Shown: in pieces, positions 35,431-45,144 of the stretch
Layout: each line of letters opens with the position of its first letter
Position numbering within the stretch: the stretch's first letter is position 1
Source: Syntrophaceae bacterium UBA2280
GTDB lineage: Bacteria; Desulfobacterota; Syntrophia; Syntrophales; Smithellaceae
Assembly (NCBI GenBank): GCA_002347685.1
Contig: DDWS01000032.1
Location: forward strand, 1-64,000
Length of the DNA: 64,000 bases
Reading direction: 5' to 3'
The notes under the pieces: model-generated
Seen by the model: only the letters and a program-made list of their open reading frames with translations
What the model was told of the DNA's origin: nothing
Database searches by the model: none
Program-made: the position numbers and the translations under genes

Positions 35431-36741
35431 ATGACGGGTTCGGATGTTCTGGTGGTAGTACCGCACAGCGGCGTCTCGATACCGCCGGAGATTCCATTGG
35501 AAGACCTGTCCGACGAATTCTCCAGGCTGATCAGGAACATCGACTGGTACACGCACTGGCTGTATGATTTCCGGGATCTTCTCGGCAACCGGCAGGCTGT
35601 CTTTCCATATTGCAGCATCCTGCTTGAGGCCAACCGGGATCCGTCCGACATTGAGCAGAGTGTGCCCCTTGAGGATATTCACGGCAGGCCGGTATACAGG
35701 TCGGGCTGTGAGCCGTCTGTATCCATGCGGACGGCCTGGTCCGACAAGTATCTCAAGCCCTTTCACCGCGGCATCGAAGAGACGATCTCCGCAGGCGCCG
35801 GTCTGATATTCGACGGCCATTCCACCGTCACGGCCCGCGGCGTTGCCGATCATCAGATTGATCTGATGAATTATCAGCACACGGAGCGTGATGAAAAGCC
35901 GCTCGTTTACTGTCCGGACATTATCGTGGAAACCTATGCGGCCGAGCTTCGCCGCCGGCTTCCCGATGTTCTGGTCACCGTGAACGCGTCGGAGTATTTT
36001 AAGATTCACGGCCATGTGTGCGCGGCGCATTCGGTCAACGCCATCAAGCGCGTCGGTACGCGGGCTCCGGCGTTTATTCAGGAGACCAACGAGCGCCTTT
36101 TCAGAAATGATGACGGTACGCCCGACATTGCCCGGATCAATCGCCTTCGACGCGCGTTTGCCGAAGCGCTCGCGCAGACGCTCCAGTCGCTTCAGGAATC
36201 ACAGAAAATGACCATGATCGACCTGCATATTGGAAAGCAGATCTATGATTACGACTGCGGCGCCCAGGCGCTGCAGACGGTGATGCACTACTACGGCGTG
36301 GACATCGGGGGTGACGAGCTGATGGATGCGCTTTGCACCTCTGAAGAAGGAACCCCGCCTGAAGCGATGATTCGGGTGGCCAGACAGTTTGGTTTCGAGG
36401 TAAAGTCCGGCACGCAGTGGTCCCTCAATCAGGTCAAACAGTATGTGGATGCGGGAACCCCGGTGATTGTGCTTTTGCAGGCATGGTCCGACCGGTACAT
36501 GACGCTTGACGACTGGCGCCGGGACTGGGATGACGGTCATTACGCGATCATTATCGGCCTGAACAAAGATGTGCTTTTATTTGAAGATCCGGCGACCATT
36601 CGTCGCACCTGGCTGCGCGAACGCGAGTTTCTCGCGCGCTGGCATGACGTCAACCCGAAAACCGGCGAGAAATACGAGCATTTCGGGATGGTGCTGCTGG
36701 GCAGACAGCCCGCCAAATTGTCTTTGGAACACATGGATTGA
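35431..36741 (+). CDS. N-formylglutamate amidohydrolase fused to a C39-like peptidase
   Basis: This 436-residue protein has two domains. Residues ~1-255 match the N-formylglutamate amidohydrolase fold (VVVPHSGVSIPPEI at the start, IFDGHSTVTARGVADHQ in the middle). Residues ~270-436 look like a papain-like C39 peptidase: the Cys in YDYDCGAQALQTVMHYYGV, the His in DDGHYAIIIGL and the Asp in FEDPATIRRTW. No signal peptide or ABC domain is attached. An amidohydrolase/protease acting on modified peptides is inferred. The ATG at 35431 follows GAAGGGAAG; a frame open 19 codons further upstream is less likely. Confidence 0.8.
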   Translation: MTGSDVLVVVPHSGVSIPPEIPLEDLSDEFSRLIRNIDWYTHWLYDFRDLLGNRQAVFPYCSILLEANRDPSDIEQSVPLEDIHGRPVYRSGCEPSVSMRTAWSDKYLKPFHRGIEETISAGAGLIFDGHSTVTARGVADHQIDLMNYQHTERDEKPLVYCPDIIVETYAAELRRRLPDVLVTVNASEYFKIHGHVCAAHSVNAIKRVGTRAPAFIQETNERLFRNDDGTPDIARINRLRRAFAEALAQTLQSLQESQKMTMIDLHIGKQIYDYDCGAQALQTVMHYYGVDIGGDELMDALCTSEEGTPPEAMIRVARQFGFEVKSGTQWSLNQVKQYVDAGTPVIVLLQAWSDRYMTLDDWRRDWDDGHYAIIIGLNKDVLLFEDPATIRRTWLREREFLARWHDVNPKTGEKYEHFGMVLLGRQPAKLSLEHMD

Positions 36742-36747
36742 AGTGGC

Positions 36748-36960
36748 ATGCGGCAGTGGGTGAAGGTGTCGGCGCGGGATTTTTTTCCAGCAGGTCCAGA
36801 TAGCACGGAAGGGTTTGGTCTGCCCTTGGCCGAGGCCATGGCCTGCGGGGTGACGGTGGTCTGCTCCCGATACTTGCGGAAATTTTATTATGGCATTGAG
36901 TTCGGGCGCAGTACCTCTTCCTCAGGTAAAACGGGTGTCATATCCTTAACACATCGATGA
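36748..36960 (+). pseudogene. Remnant of a family 4 glycosyltransferase
   Basis: This stretch encodes STEGFGLPLAEAMACGVTVVCS, the donor-binding signature of GT-B family 4 glycosyltransferases. The frame is only 70 codons and soon becomes unlike any GT4. No upstream or downstream part of such a gene is present. It is a decayed fragment between the FGase/C39 fusion and the YeeE/YedE pair. Confidence 0.7.
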
Positions 36961-37018
36961 ATGCCGTATTTTACCCGTTGCGATACATAAAACCAGCATC
37001 TTTTCAAAGGAGGCCTTC

Positions 37019-37561
37019 ATGGAACTGAAAACGAAAGACGGCGGCTGGAACCCCTATCTGGCCGGCGCACTGGTCGGGATCCTGGCACTGGTTTCCGTCC
37101 TGGCCACGACGCAGATTCTGGGCAAGACAAACTACATCGGCGCATCCACCACGTTTGTGCGCGCAGCGGCGTATCTGGAAAAGGCGGTTTCATCGGATTA
37201 TGTCGACAAAAACGAATATTTTACGAAAACCAAAATCCGTGTAGACTGGCAGTTTATGCTCATGATCGGCATTTTCCTGGGGTCGTTGGTTTCATCTCTT
37301 ACCGATCGGAGTTTTAAAATTGAGAAGGTGCCGCCGATGTGGGAGTCCCGTTTCGGCCCGTCGATTGGAAAACGGGCGATCGGCTCGTTTTTAGGTGGAA
37401 TTGTGGCGATGATCGGGGCGCGAATGGCTGACGGCTGCCCCAGTGGTCATGGCCTGAGCGGCATGATGCAGTTGTCAGCAAGCTCGTTTGTCGCGTTGAT
37501 CCTTTTCTTTGGCGTCGGTGTCCTGTTCGCCCGGCTCATTTACGTCAGGAGGAAATCATGA
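37019..37561 (+). CDS. YeeE/YedE family transporter, first half
   Basis: This 180-residue membrane protein has about four membrane segments. The signature ADGCPSGHGLSG carries the Cys that passes thiosulfate in the YeeE/TsuA family. A soluble loop of about 40 residues follows the first segment. It overlaps the next gene by 4 bp and is probably its partner. AAAGGAGG precedes the ATG. It may import thiosulfate or a related sulfur (or selenium) compound. Confidence 0.85.
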   Translation: MELKTKDGGWNPYLAGALVGILALVSVLATTQILGKTNYIGASTTFVRAAAYLEKAVSSDYVDKNEYFTKTKIRVDWQFMLMIGIFLGSLVSSLTDRSFKIEKVPPMWESRFGPSIGKRAIGSFLGGIVAMIGARMADGCPSGHGLSGMMQLSASSFVALILFFGVGVLFARLIYVRRKS

Positions 37562-38088
37562 GTGCTGAACAAATTCTGGGGTTGGTCACAGGGGTGGTAT
37601 TCGGATACCTGCTGCAAAAGGGCAGGGTGATCCGTTTTGAAAAGCAACTGGGCGCGCTGCTTATTCAGGATATGACCATTTTCAAGTTCATGCTCTCGGC
37701 GGTACTCGTGGGCGGTCTGGGTATCCACATTCTGACGGATGCAGGCATCATCGCGATGAGTCACAAGCCGATGAATTCAGGCGCGGTTGTTTTGGGCGGG
37801 GTGCTCTTCGGCGCGGGTTGGGCCATTATGGGGTATTGTCCCGGTACGTCCGTGGCTGCGCTGGGCGAAGGCCGGATTCATGCGGCGTTCGCGATCGCCG
37901 GAATGATCGTCGGTGCGGGCATTTTCGCGGAGTTTTACCCGGTATTTTCTTCGACGATCGGCGCGTGGCAGAATTTCGGGAAAATCGGACTGTCTGATGT
38001 TTTCGGTGTCCATCATTGGGTGATTCTGCCGGTTTTCTGGATTCTGGTGATCGGCCTGTTTTACGTTTTCGAGAAAAAGGACCTTTAG
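37558..38088 (+). CDS. YeeE/YedE family transporter, second half
   Basis: This 176-residue membrane protein carries the matching signature GYCPGTSVAALGEG and about five membrane segments. Together with the preceding gene it rebuilds the two-repeat YeeE/YedE fold, which is one polypeptide in E. coli YeeE. The ATGA overlap indicates coupled translation. The substrate is unproven; the two rhodaneses upstream make thiosulfate a reasonable guess. Confidence 0.85.
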   Translation: MSAEQILGLVTGVVFGYLLQKGRVIRFEKQLGALLIQDMTIFKFMLSAVLVGGLGIHILTDAGIIAMSHKPMNSGAVVLGGVLFGAGWAIMGYCPGTSVAALGEGRIHAAFAIAGMIVGAGIFAEFYPVFSSTIGAWQNFGKIGLSDVFGVHHWVILPVFWILVIGLFYVFEKKDL

Positions 38089-38138
38089 CGCAATACTGGC
38101 TCTGATAAAAAAACAGGCGAAAATCCTATGGCCATCGG

Positions 38139-41100
38139 TTATGGTGCGGCGGCAGAGCCGGCAGCCTTCATTAAAGCCTTTGTCTGATACATGAGGCGGT
38201 CCGCTTCCCGGATCCGATCCGGCAGATTATCATCAGCATGGACGGTGGCGTGGCCGGCGGACAGGCTCATGGGGGGTTCGTTGTTCGAGTTGAATGTCCT
38301 GATGTTTTCATTGAGCCGCTCAATGGCCTGTGCACAGGTGTCCTCGTCCACTAAAGGAAGCAGGGCGAGAAATTCATCCCCGCCGATCCGGGCGGTCATG
38401 TCTTCGGGTCGGAAGGTCTGTTTGAGAAGGGTGGCCGCATTTTTAATATACATATCCCCCATAGCGTGTCCGTATTCGTCGTTGATTTTTTTCAGGTCAT
38501 TGAGGTCGATAATGATCACACTGACCGGTCTTAAGCGGCTGGAGGCTAGCCGGATGATCTCGGCATCGGCGTAAAACCGGTTGAAAAGTCCCGTGAGCGA
38601 ATCGTGGATACTGATGTACTGAAGCTTTTCTTCCGCGTGTTTCTGTCCTGTGATGTCGTTGACGTGCATCAGTACGCTGTCCGGCGGAGCAAAAGCATAT
38701 TTGACGATGACGTAACGTTTTTCCGCCCGGTCGTCGAGGCTGTACCAGAAATGGTTTTCAACGGCTTTGCGCCTGGAAAGACAGGTGCGGATGTCCTGCG
38801 GGATCTGCGGCATACGTTTGAAGAACTGATCGGCGGTTCTTCCCACGAAATCCATAACGCGGTCCCCGATGAACTGAAGCGCTGCGCCGTTGAATTCCGC
38901 AAGGATGAGTTCTTCACCGCCGGCTTTCCAGACAAAAGTCGGGACGGGGATGTTGTTGAACAAAAGCCGGATACGTTCCTCACTTTGCCGCAGCGCTTCT
39001 TCAGCCTGCTTTTGTTCCGTGACGTCGCGTGCCATGGTGCGGAATCCCATCGGATTTCCCTGTGCATCCCGGATCAGGCCGATGGCCAACTGATGCACCT
39101 TCACAGTGCCGTCTCCGCGAACAATTTCATAGTCGTCTATCTTGCTGTGAATACCTGTTTTAAATACATTGCGGTAGGTTTCCCGGAATCTTTCTTTCGC
39201 GCCTGACGTGGTGAGCATCCGGTAATTCATGCGATAAAGGCTTTGTCTGTCGTATCCCATCATGGCGCATCCGGCATCGTTTGCGAAGATGATTTTTCCC
39301 TGCAGATTGCTTTCGAAATAACCTTCGGAAATATTTTCCAGAATCGACCGGTATCTTTCTTCACTTTCCCGGAGAGCCTGTTCCGCCTTCCGGCGTTCGG
39401 TAATGTCATGGATGATGGAGTAAAGGAGTTGCTTGCCGCCGATGGTAACCGGTCCGCTGAAGACCTCTACCGGACGAATGTCCCCGTTGGCCAGGCGATG
39501 CCGGAAGTAAAAATGGCTGCGCTGCTCGTGGCCTGCCTGCTGCATTTCTTCGAACACATCTTCCGCACCGGGAACATTGAGATCGGTTATCTTTTTATGC
39601 AACAGCTCATCTTTGGTGTAGCGGTAGTAGTCGCAGGCGGCCAGGTTGGCGTCGACGATGTTTGCGGTATCCGGATCGATCAGCAGCATGACCGCTTTGC
39701 TGTACTGGAATAAATTCCGGTATCGCGCCTCGCTTTGTTCGAGGGCGTCCTGGATCTGTTTTCTGCTTGTGATATCCCGGGAAGTGCCGCGAAAGCCGAT
39801 GGGTTTTCCCTCTGCATCGCAAATGAGCGAAGCGGATATTTCCACATAAAGCAATTGTTTATTTTTTCTGATTACTTCAAAATCATCGATGAATGCCGGC
39901 TGCCCGGTCCGATAGATTTCGCCGAATAATTGTCTGATGCGTTTGGCCTCTTCCGGTCGTGAATGCTGACGGTAATTCATTCCGACATATTCTTCGCGGG
40001 TGTAGCCGAGGCTGTGAGCCGCGCTTTCATTGGCGTAAGTGACGGTGCCTGCCAGATCCGTTTCAAAACAGCCGTCCGCAATGTTTTCCAGGAAATCGCG
40101 ATAGCGTTCGAGTTCGGCCTCGTTCTTCTTTCTTTCCGTGACGTCCCGGCCGATGATGGACAGACCGGTCAGCTTCTGCGTTTTGTTGTAAATGGGGGAT
40201 ACGGTAAGGGAAATATTAAAAATTTCACCGCTCTTGCGCAATCGGCGGGTTTCGTAATGATCGATGTGTCTGCCCTGCATAAGGCTTTTGAGGATTCGGA
40301 TAACTTCATCTTGTTTATCCGGCGGGGACAAAAGCGTGATCGATTTTCCTGTTATTTCCGATTCGAGATAGCCGAATATCCTTTCGGCGCCGCGGTTCCA
40401 GTCGGTAATGGTCCCTTCGGGTGTCGTGCCGATGATCGCGTCTTCGGAGGCATCTACAATAGCTGCCAGGCGTGAAATCCGCAGCTGGTCTTTTTTGACT
40501 ACGGTGATGTCTTCATAGGTTCCCAGAACACCGATGACTTTTCCACCGGCATCCCTGATCGGCATCTTATGTTTGTGCAGCCAGCGTTTTTGTCCTGAAG
40601 GCGAGGGCACTTCTTCATCGTAGCCGATTTTCGGCAGACCGGAGGAAATCACTTCCCGGTCCTCCTGCCCATATTGCAAGGCCCGGTCCGACCAGGCCAG
40701 TTGAGCATCCGTCCTGCCGACAACCTCTTCTACCGAATTAAACCCGGCGTCTCGTGCAAAATTCGCATTGCAGTCCACATACTTCAGTTGGGTGTCCTTC
40801 CAGAAAACCCCGACGGGCAGCGTGTTGATGACCTGGGTCAGCATCAACTGGGTCTGGATCAGAGCATCTTCGAATCTTTTGCGTTCCGCTACCTGCCAGA
40901 GGGATCCCATCAGCAAAGTGGCCTGCTGAGTATCCACAAGGAGGTAGTCACTTTTTTTATTGGCCAGTCCCAAAACGGCCACAAGGCGGCCTTCGCTGAA
41001 AACCGGAACGGTCATGAAGCGCGAAAGCGGCGCATGACCCTCGGGATAGCCTTTTTTCAGAGGATGCGGTGCGGTGAAGTCATTGATGACAATGGGGCGC

Positions 41101-41384
41101 GCCTGACGGACGGCCTCGCCCCACATGCCGGTTTTGTCCAGGTCATAGACGGTTTGAGGATCGGTGATGTTGCATAGGTCCATAACGCCTTCGGACCATG
41201 TATTGAGAGTGAACTGGCGGGTCTCATCATTATAAAAATAGATATAGCCGATTTCGCTTTGTGTCAGCCCGATGGCTTCCTTTAACGCATAATTCAGAAG
41301 ATCCTGCAGGGATGTTGCGCGATACTGGTTGATTCTGAGCAGGCTTTCCAGGCGGGCTTTTTCCGTTTGACGTCTTTCTTTCAT
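38139..41384 (-). CDS. GAF-PAS6-GGDEF diguanylate cyclase
   Basis: This 1081-residue protein has an N-terminal GAF domain (~20-170), six PAS domains in a row (each opens with a block such as LPVGVFWKD, SEDAIIG, ENIADGCFETD or ENISEGYFESN) and a C-terminal GGDEF domain. The active motif RIGGDEF is intact and preceded by RPED, an RxxD inhibitory site. It should make c-di-GMP in response to signals, perhaps redox or small ligands. There are no membrane segments, so it is cytoplasmic. ATG 41384 is chosen over an upstream TTG. A near-consensus promoter lies about 45 bp before it. Confidence 0.9.
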   Translation of the reverse strand: MKERRQTEKARLESLLRINQYRATSLQDLLNYALKEAIGLTQSEIGYIYFYNDETRQFTLNTWSEGVMDLCNITDPQTVYDLDKTGMWGEAVRQARPIVINDFTAPHPLKKGYPEGHAPLSRFMTVPVFSEGRLVAVLGLANKKSDYLLVDTQQATLLMGSLWQVAERKRFEDALIQTQLMLTQVINTLPVGVFWKDTQLKYVDCNANFARDAGFNSVEEVVGRTDAQLAWSDRALQYGQEDREVISSGLPKIGYDEEVPSPSGQKRWLHKHKMPIRDAGGKVIGVLGTYEDITVVKKDQLRISRLAAIVDASEDAIIGTTPEGTITDWNRGAERIFGYLESEITGKSITLLSPPDKQDEVIRILKSLMQGRHIDHYETRRLRKSGEIFNISLTVSPIYNKTQKLTGLSIIGRDVTERKKNEAELERYRDFLENIADGCFETDLAGTVTYANESAAHSLGYTREEYVGMNYRQHSRPEEAKRIRQLFGEIYRTGQPAFIDDFEVIRKNKQLLYVEISASLICDAEGKPIGFRGTSRDITSRKQIQDALEQSEARYRNLFQYSKAVMLLIDPDTANIVDANLAACDYYRYTKDELLHKKITDLNVPGAEDVFEEMQQAGHEQRSHFYFRHRLANGDIRPVEVFSGPVTIGGKQLLYSIIHDITERRKAEQALRESEERYRSILENISEGYFESNLQGKIIFANDAGCAMMGYDRQSLYRMNYRMLTTSGAKERFRETYRNVFKTGIHSKIDDYEIVRGDGTVKVHQLAIGLIRDAQGNPMGFRTMARDVTEQKQAEEALRQSEERIRLLFNNIPVPTFVWKAGGEELILAEFNGAALQFIGDRVMDFVGRTADQFFKRMPQIPQDIRTCLSRRKAVENHFWYSLDDRAEKRYVIVKYAFAPPDSVLMHVNDITGQKHAEEKLQYISIHDSLTGLFNRFYADAEIIRLASSRLRPVSVIIIDLNDLKKINDEYGHAMGDMYIKNAATLLKQTFRPEDMTARIGGDEFLALLPLVDEDTCAQAIERLNENIRTFNSNNEPPMSLSAGHATVHADDNLPDRIREADRLMYQTKALMKAAGSAAAP

Positions 41385-41427
41385 ATTTAAAGCCCAAATA
41401 GTGAATTTCAATCGTTTTTTGGTTTAT

Positions 41428-41456
41428 ACTATAAGGTTCCTCCGTTTTCCTGTCAA
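41428..41456 (-). promoter_or_regulatory. Near-consensus sigma-70 promoter of the GAF-PAS-GGDEF gene
   Basis: Read on the minus strand, TTGACA (41456-41451), a 17-bp spacer and TATAGT (41433-41428) precede the start codon at 41384, leaving a leader of about 40 nt. Confidence 0.75.
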
Positions 41457-41622
41457 GCGTTTATTGTGTGTTTTTGCAATCCGCACAGGTGTTTGATCGG
41501 TGCCCTCGCAGGACCTTCCGCAGAAGAGATAACATTCGTGGTGATGAATACGCCTCTGGCGGGAATCTTTCGTGTGGAAGTTATGCAGGCCATAACGGTT
41601 CCGGCATGAGCCCGAAAAGCAC

Positions 41623-42429
41623 TTACCGGAGAGCTTTTTTTATTTCTCTTGCGTAATCAGATACGATCCTGACAAGATTCCGGTTATTCCGGTTTTCGTC
41701 AATCCGTTTGACCACCGCGCTGCCGATGACGACACCGTCGGCAAGGGCGGCGATTTCTCCGGCCTGTGCCGCCCCGCTGATGCCGAAACCCACGACAATC
41801 GGCATTTTACTGAGCTTGCGGATTTTGCCGATGTCGCGGGCGATATCGTCGATTTTCGGCGCGGCGGTGCCGGTGACGCCGGTGATGGAAATGTAGTAGA
41901 GAAATCCCGCGGCGCTTTGGATTATCGTTTTCAAGCGGTCCTGGCCGGTGGTCGGCGCGACAAGCGAGATGAAATCGAGACGGGCGGCATCGGTATGGAT
42001 TCTCAGCTCCCGGGCTTCTTCCGGCGGCAGGTCAACAACGAGTACGCCGTCCACGCCGGTTTTTTGAGCGGTCGTTGCGAATTTCTCCACGCCGTAGGAA
42101 AAAATCGGATTGAAGTAGCCGAAAAGTACAATGGGGATCTGCGATGTTTGCCGGATTTCGGCGACCATCTCTAAAATGCCCGGCAAAGTGGTTCCGGTCT
42201 TCAGCGCTCGCTGTGAGGCGGCCTGAATCACCGGGCCGTCGGCGGTAGGGTCGGAAAACGGAACCCCGATTTCCAGGATGTCCACCCCCGCGTCTTCCAG
42301 ACCAAAAATGAGATCCTTTGTGACGGCAAGCGAGGGATCGCCCGCCGTCAAATACACCACCAGGGCTTTTTCATTTTTAGCCCTTAAAGATTCAAACTTG
42401 TCTTCGATTCGTCCCATCATTTCGCTCAT
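41623..42429 (-). CDS. trpA: Tryptophan synthase alpha chain
   Basis: This 268-residue TIM barrel cleaves indole-3-glycerol phosphate. It has the catalytic Glu in [18 protein letters not shown], the catalytic Asp block [13 protein letters not shown] and the phosphate-binding GFGISGAAQ. It is the last gene of the operon, 57 bp after trpB. The stop overlaps a weak hairpin (AAAAGC/GCTTTT) that may assist termination. Confidence 0.95.
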   Translation of the reverse strand: MSEMMGRIEDKFESLRAKNEKALVVYLTAGDPSLAVTKDLIFGLEDAGVDILEIGVPFSDPTADGPVIQAASQRALKTGTTLPGILEMVAEIRQTSQIPIVLFGYFNPIFSYGVEKFATTAQKTGVDGVLVVDLPPEEARELRIHTDAARLDFISLVAPTTGQDRLKTIIQSAAGFLYYISITGVTGTAAPKIDDIARDIGKIRKLSKMPIVVGFGISGAAQAGEIAALADGVVIGSAVVKRIDENRNNRNLVRIVSDYAREIKKALR

Positions 42430-42486
42430 TTTTATTTCCTTCTTTTCTAAAGGAGGATTTCCGCAGGTTGCGCTCGAGAGCGTTCC

Positions 42487-43668
42487 CTACAATGTCTCAA
42501 TAATCGTCTGCGCGTCTTTGTCGCCGCGGCCTGACAGGCAGACCGCCAGAATCTTGTTTTTCTTCAGCTGCGGCGCGATTTTCATCGCATAGGCAATTGC
42601 GTGCGAGCTTTCCAGCGCGGGAATCAATCCTTCCTGGCGCGACAAAAACATGAACGCCTCAACGGCTTCTTTATCCGTGACCGTCACATAATTCACACGA
42701 CCCGTTTTTGCGAAATATGCGTGTTCCGGCCCCACGCCGGGATAGTCCAGCCCTGCTGCAATGGAATAAGCGTCGCGCACCTGGCCATGCTCATCTTGCA
42801 GGAGATACGTCTTATTCCCGTGCAAAACGCCAACCTGCCCGCCATTGATGCTTGCGGAATGTTCGGTCGTATGCAACCCGTGTCCGGCGGCTTCCACACC
42901 GAACATCGCTACTTTCTTTTCATTGCGAAATGGATAAAACGTACCCATTGCGTTCGAACCGCCGCCCACGCAGGCTACCAGAACATCGGGAGGACGCCCT
43001 TCCTTTGCGGCAAGCTGCTTTTTAATTTCCACGCCGATCACGGACTGAAAGTTTCTGACCATCACAGGGTAGGGGTGCGGACCGGCAGTGGTCCCGATGA
43101 TGTAAAATGTGTCGCGGACGCTTCCGACCCAGTAGCGCATGGCTTCGTTCATCGCGTCTTTGAGCGTGGCCGTGCCGCTTTTGACCGGCACCACTTCCGC
43201 TCCGAGAATTTTCATGCGGAAAACGTTGGGTGCCTGGCGGCGGATGTCTTCTTCGCCCATGAAGATTTTGCACTCCATGCCGAAGAGCGCCGCGACGGTG
43301 GCGGTGGCCACGCCGTGCTGTCCCGCGCCGGTTTCAGCGATAATCTTCTTTTTACCCATCCGTCTGGCCAATAGCGCCTGACCCAGGGTGTTGTTGATTT
43401 TGTGAGAGCCTGTGTGATTGAGGTCTTCGCGCTTGAGATAAATCTTCGCGCCGCCCAGGCTTTCCGTCATTCTCCGGGCGAAATAAAGAGGCGTAGGACG
43501 TCCGGCGTATTCACGCCGATACCAGTCAAACTCTTTCGCGAAAGACCTGTCTTTTTTTGCCTTGCCGTAGGCTGCTTCCAGTTCAAGCAATGCGGGCATG
43601 AGGGTTTCGGCGGCATAGCGTCCTCCGAAGATGTCAAAATGCCCATATCGATCCGGTAAGTTCTTCAT
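42487..43668 (-). CDS. trpB: Tryptophan synthase beta chain
   Basis: This 393-residue PLP enzyme joins indole and serine. The PLP lysine lies in [14 protein letters not shown], the phosphate loop is [10 protein letters not shown], and [12 protein letters not shown] is intact. It overlaps the trpF stop by 4 bp. Confidence 0.96.
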   Translation of the reverse strand: MKNLPDRYGHFDIFGGRYAAETLMPALLELEAAYGKAKKDRSFAKEFDWYRREYAGRPTPLYFARRMTESLGGAKIYLKREDLNHTGSHKINNTLGQALLARRMGKKKIIAETGAGQHGVATATVAALFGMECKIFMGEEDIRRQAPNVFRMKILGAEVVPVKSGTATLKDAMNEAMRYWVGSVRDTFYIIGTTAGPHPYPVMVRNFQSVIGVEIKKQLAAKEGRPPDVLVACVGGGSNAMGTFYPFRNEKKVAMFGVEAAGHGLHTTEHSASINGGQVGVLHGNKTYLLQDEHGQVRDAYSIAAGLDYPGVGPEHAYFAKTGRVNYVTVTDKEAVEAFMFLSRQEGLIPALESSHAIAYAMKIAPQLKKNKILAVCLSGRGDKDAQTIIETL

Positions 43669-44321
43669 TGGTTTTCCCTTCGAGTAAAAATGACGGCGTG
43701 TGTGTCAGCATCCTGTGCTGTTTTGATGATCTGCATGATCCGTCGGATTTTTGCCGGATCTTTTTTTCCTGGCGATGATTCGACGCCGCTTCCGATATCC
43801 AGTGCGGCAGGATGAACCTTTTGCACCGCGTCGAGTACATTTTTTTCTTTTATGCCTCCGGAAAGAACCAGCGGTTGTAAGATTTGAGAGGCCATTTCCC
43901 AGTTTGCTGTTTTTCCCGTGCCGCCGTAAAGGCCTGCGTGGCGGCTGTCCACCAGAATGGCTGAAACATCAAAGGCCGCAGCCTTTTTCAAATCCCCGTC
44001 GTTTTCCAATGCCAGTGCCTTGATCGTCTGACGGGCCGGAAACGCCCGGCAGTATTCGGGCGATTCATCTCCGTGGAGTTGAACCATGTCCAGGCGACAA
44101 TCGTTGAAGATTTCTTGAACCGTTGTCGTTCTTTCGTTGACGAAGACGCCGACTTTTACTAAATCCGGCGGCAGCCTGTCAATGATTTCCGAGGCGCTTT
44201 GCGGTGCGATATAACGAGGGGAAGGGCGGTAAAAGATGAACCCCACGGCGGCAGCGCCGTTTGATGCGGCGCACAGTGCGTCTTCGAGATTCGTGATGCC
44301 GCAAATCTTTACTTGGATCAT
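43665..44321 (-). CDS. trpF: Phosphoribosylanthranilate isomerase
   Basis: This 218-residue TIM barrel opens with the catalytic Cys block VKICGITN, has the second catalytic Asp in [16 protein letters not shown] and the phosphate loop in [12 protein letters not shown]. It overlaps trpC and trpB by 4 bp each. Confidence 0.95.
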   Translation of the reverse strand: MIQVKICGITNLEDALCAASNGAAAVGFIFYRPSPRYIAPQSASEIIDRLPPDLVKVGVFVNERTTTVQEIFNDCRLDMVQLHGDESPEYCRAFPARQTIKALALENDGDLKKAAAFDVSAILVDSRHAGLYGGTGKTANWEMASQILQPLVLSGGIKEKNVLDAVQKVHPAALDIGSGVESSPGKKDPAKIRRIMQIIKTAQDADTHAVIFTRRENQ

Positions 44322-45097
44322 TTTTTGCCTTCTTTCAGAAAAGACCGCAGTTGATCACCGATGTCCATTGATGTCATCAGCCCCTCGCCGATCAGAAAGG
44401 CGTGAATGCCGGCTGCCGTGAGACATTCAATGTCCGCCCGGTCTTTGATGGCGCTTTCCGCGACAACGGTAATGCCTGCCGGAATTTTCTTTTTCAGGTC
44501 GCGGCTGGTGTTGATGTCAGTGACAAACGTATCGAGATTGCGGTTGTTGATGCCGATGATCTCGGCATTTGCCGCCAGCGCCGTATCCAGTTCGTCTTGG
44601 GTGTGCACTTCAACGAGCGGGCTTAGGCCCATCTCTTTGGACAGGGCCATGAATTCAGCAAGCCTCGCTTTCAGCACGCGGACGATCAGCAAAATGGCGT
44701 CCGCGCCGATGGCCCGCGTTTCATAAACCTGAAGCGGATCAATAATAAAATCCTTGCGCAGAACCGGAATTCCAACTTCGCTTTTAATTTGCGTCAGATA
44801 ATCCTTATGGCCGCAAAAATACGTTTCATCCGTGAGAACGGAAATGGCCGCCGCCCCGTTTTGCTCGTAGATCTTTGCGATGTCCAGCGGGGAGAAATGC
44901 TCAACGAGCCTGCCGCGCGAAGGCGACGCGCATTTCACCTCGGCGATAATGGCGCAGGGTCTGCAGCTGATGGCCTCACGGAAATCCAGGCCCGGCGGCA
45001 GACTTTTAATGGTTTCTTGCAGCTGTGAAAGGGTCGTCTCCCTTTTGAGCTTTGCCACTTCCTGTTTCTTCGTTCCTATAATTTTATCTAAAATCAT
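44318..45097 (-). CDS. trpC: Indole-3-glycerol-phosphate synthase
   Basis: This 259-residue enzyme closes the indole ring. It has the catalytic Lys in IIAEVKCASPSRG, VLRKDFIID, and the closing IGINNRNLDTF and VAESAI blocks. The ATG at 45097 is preceded by GAGGAAGAA; a start 12 codons upstream is less likely. trpC is separate from trpF here. Confidence 0.95.
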   Translation of the reverse strand: MILDKIIGTKKQEVAKLKRETTLSQLQETIKSLPPGLDFREAISCRPCAIIAEVKCASPSRGRLVEHFSPLDIAKIYEQNGAAAISVLTDETYFCGHKDYLTQIKSEVGIPVLRKDFIIDPLQVYETRAIGADAILLIVRVLKARLAEFMALSKEMGLSPLVEVHTQDELDTALAANAEIIGINNRNLDTFVTDINTSRDLKKKIPAGITVVAESAIKDRADIECLTAAGIHAFLIGEGLMTSMDIGDQLRSFLKEGKK

Positions 45098-45144
45098 TTC
45101 TTCCTCAATCCCTCCATGAACCTCTCCCCTCAAGGGAGCGGGGA

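Noticed and set aside
41600..41650. Terminator at the end of the trp operon
   Set aside because: Only a 6-bp stem (AAAAGC/GCTTTT) overlapping the trpA stop, too weak to list as a separate feature.
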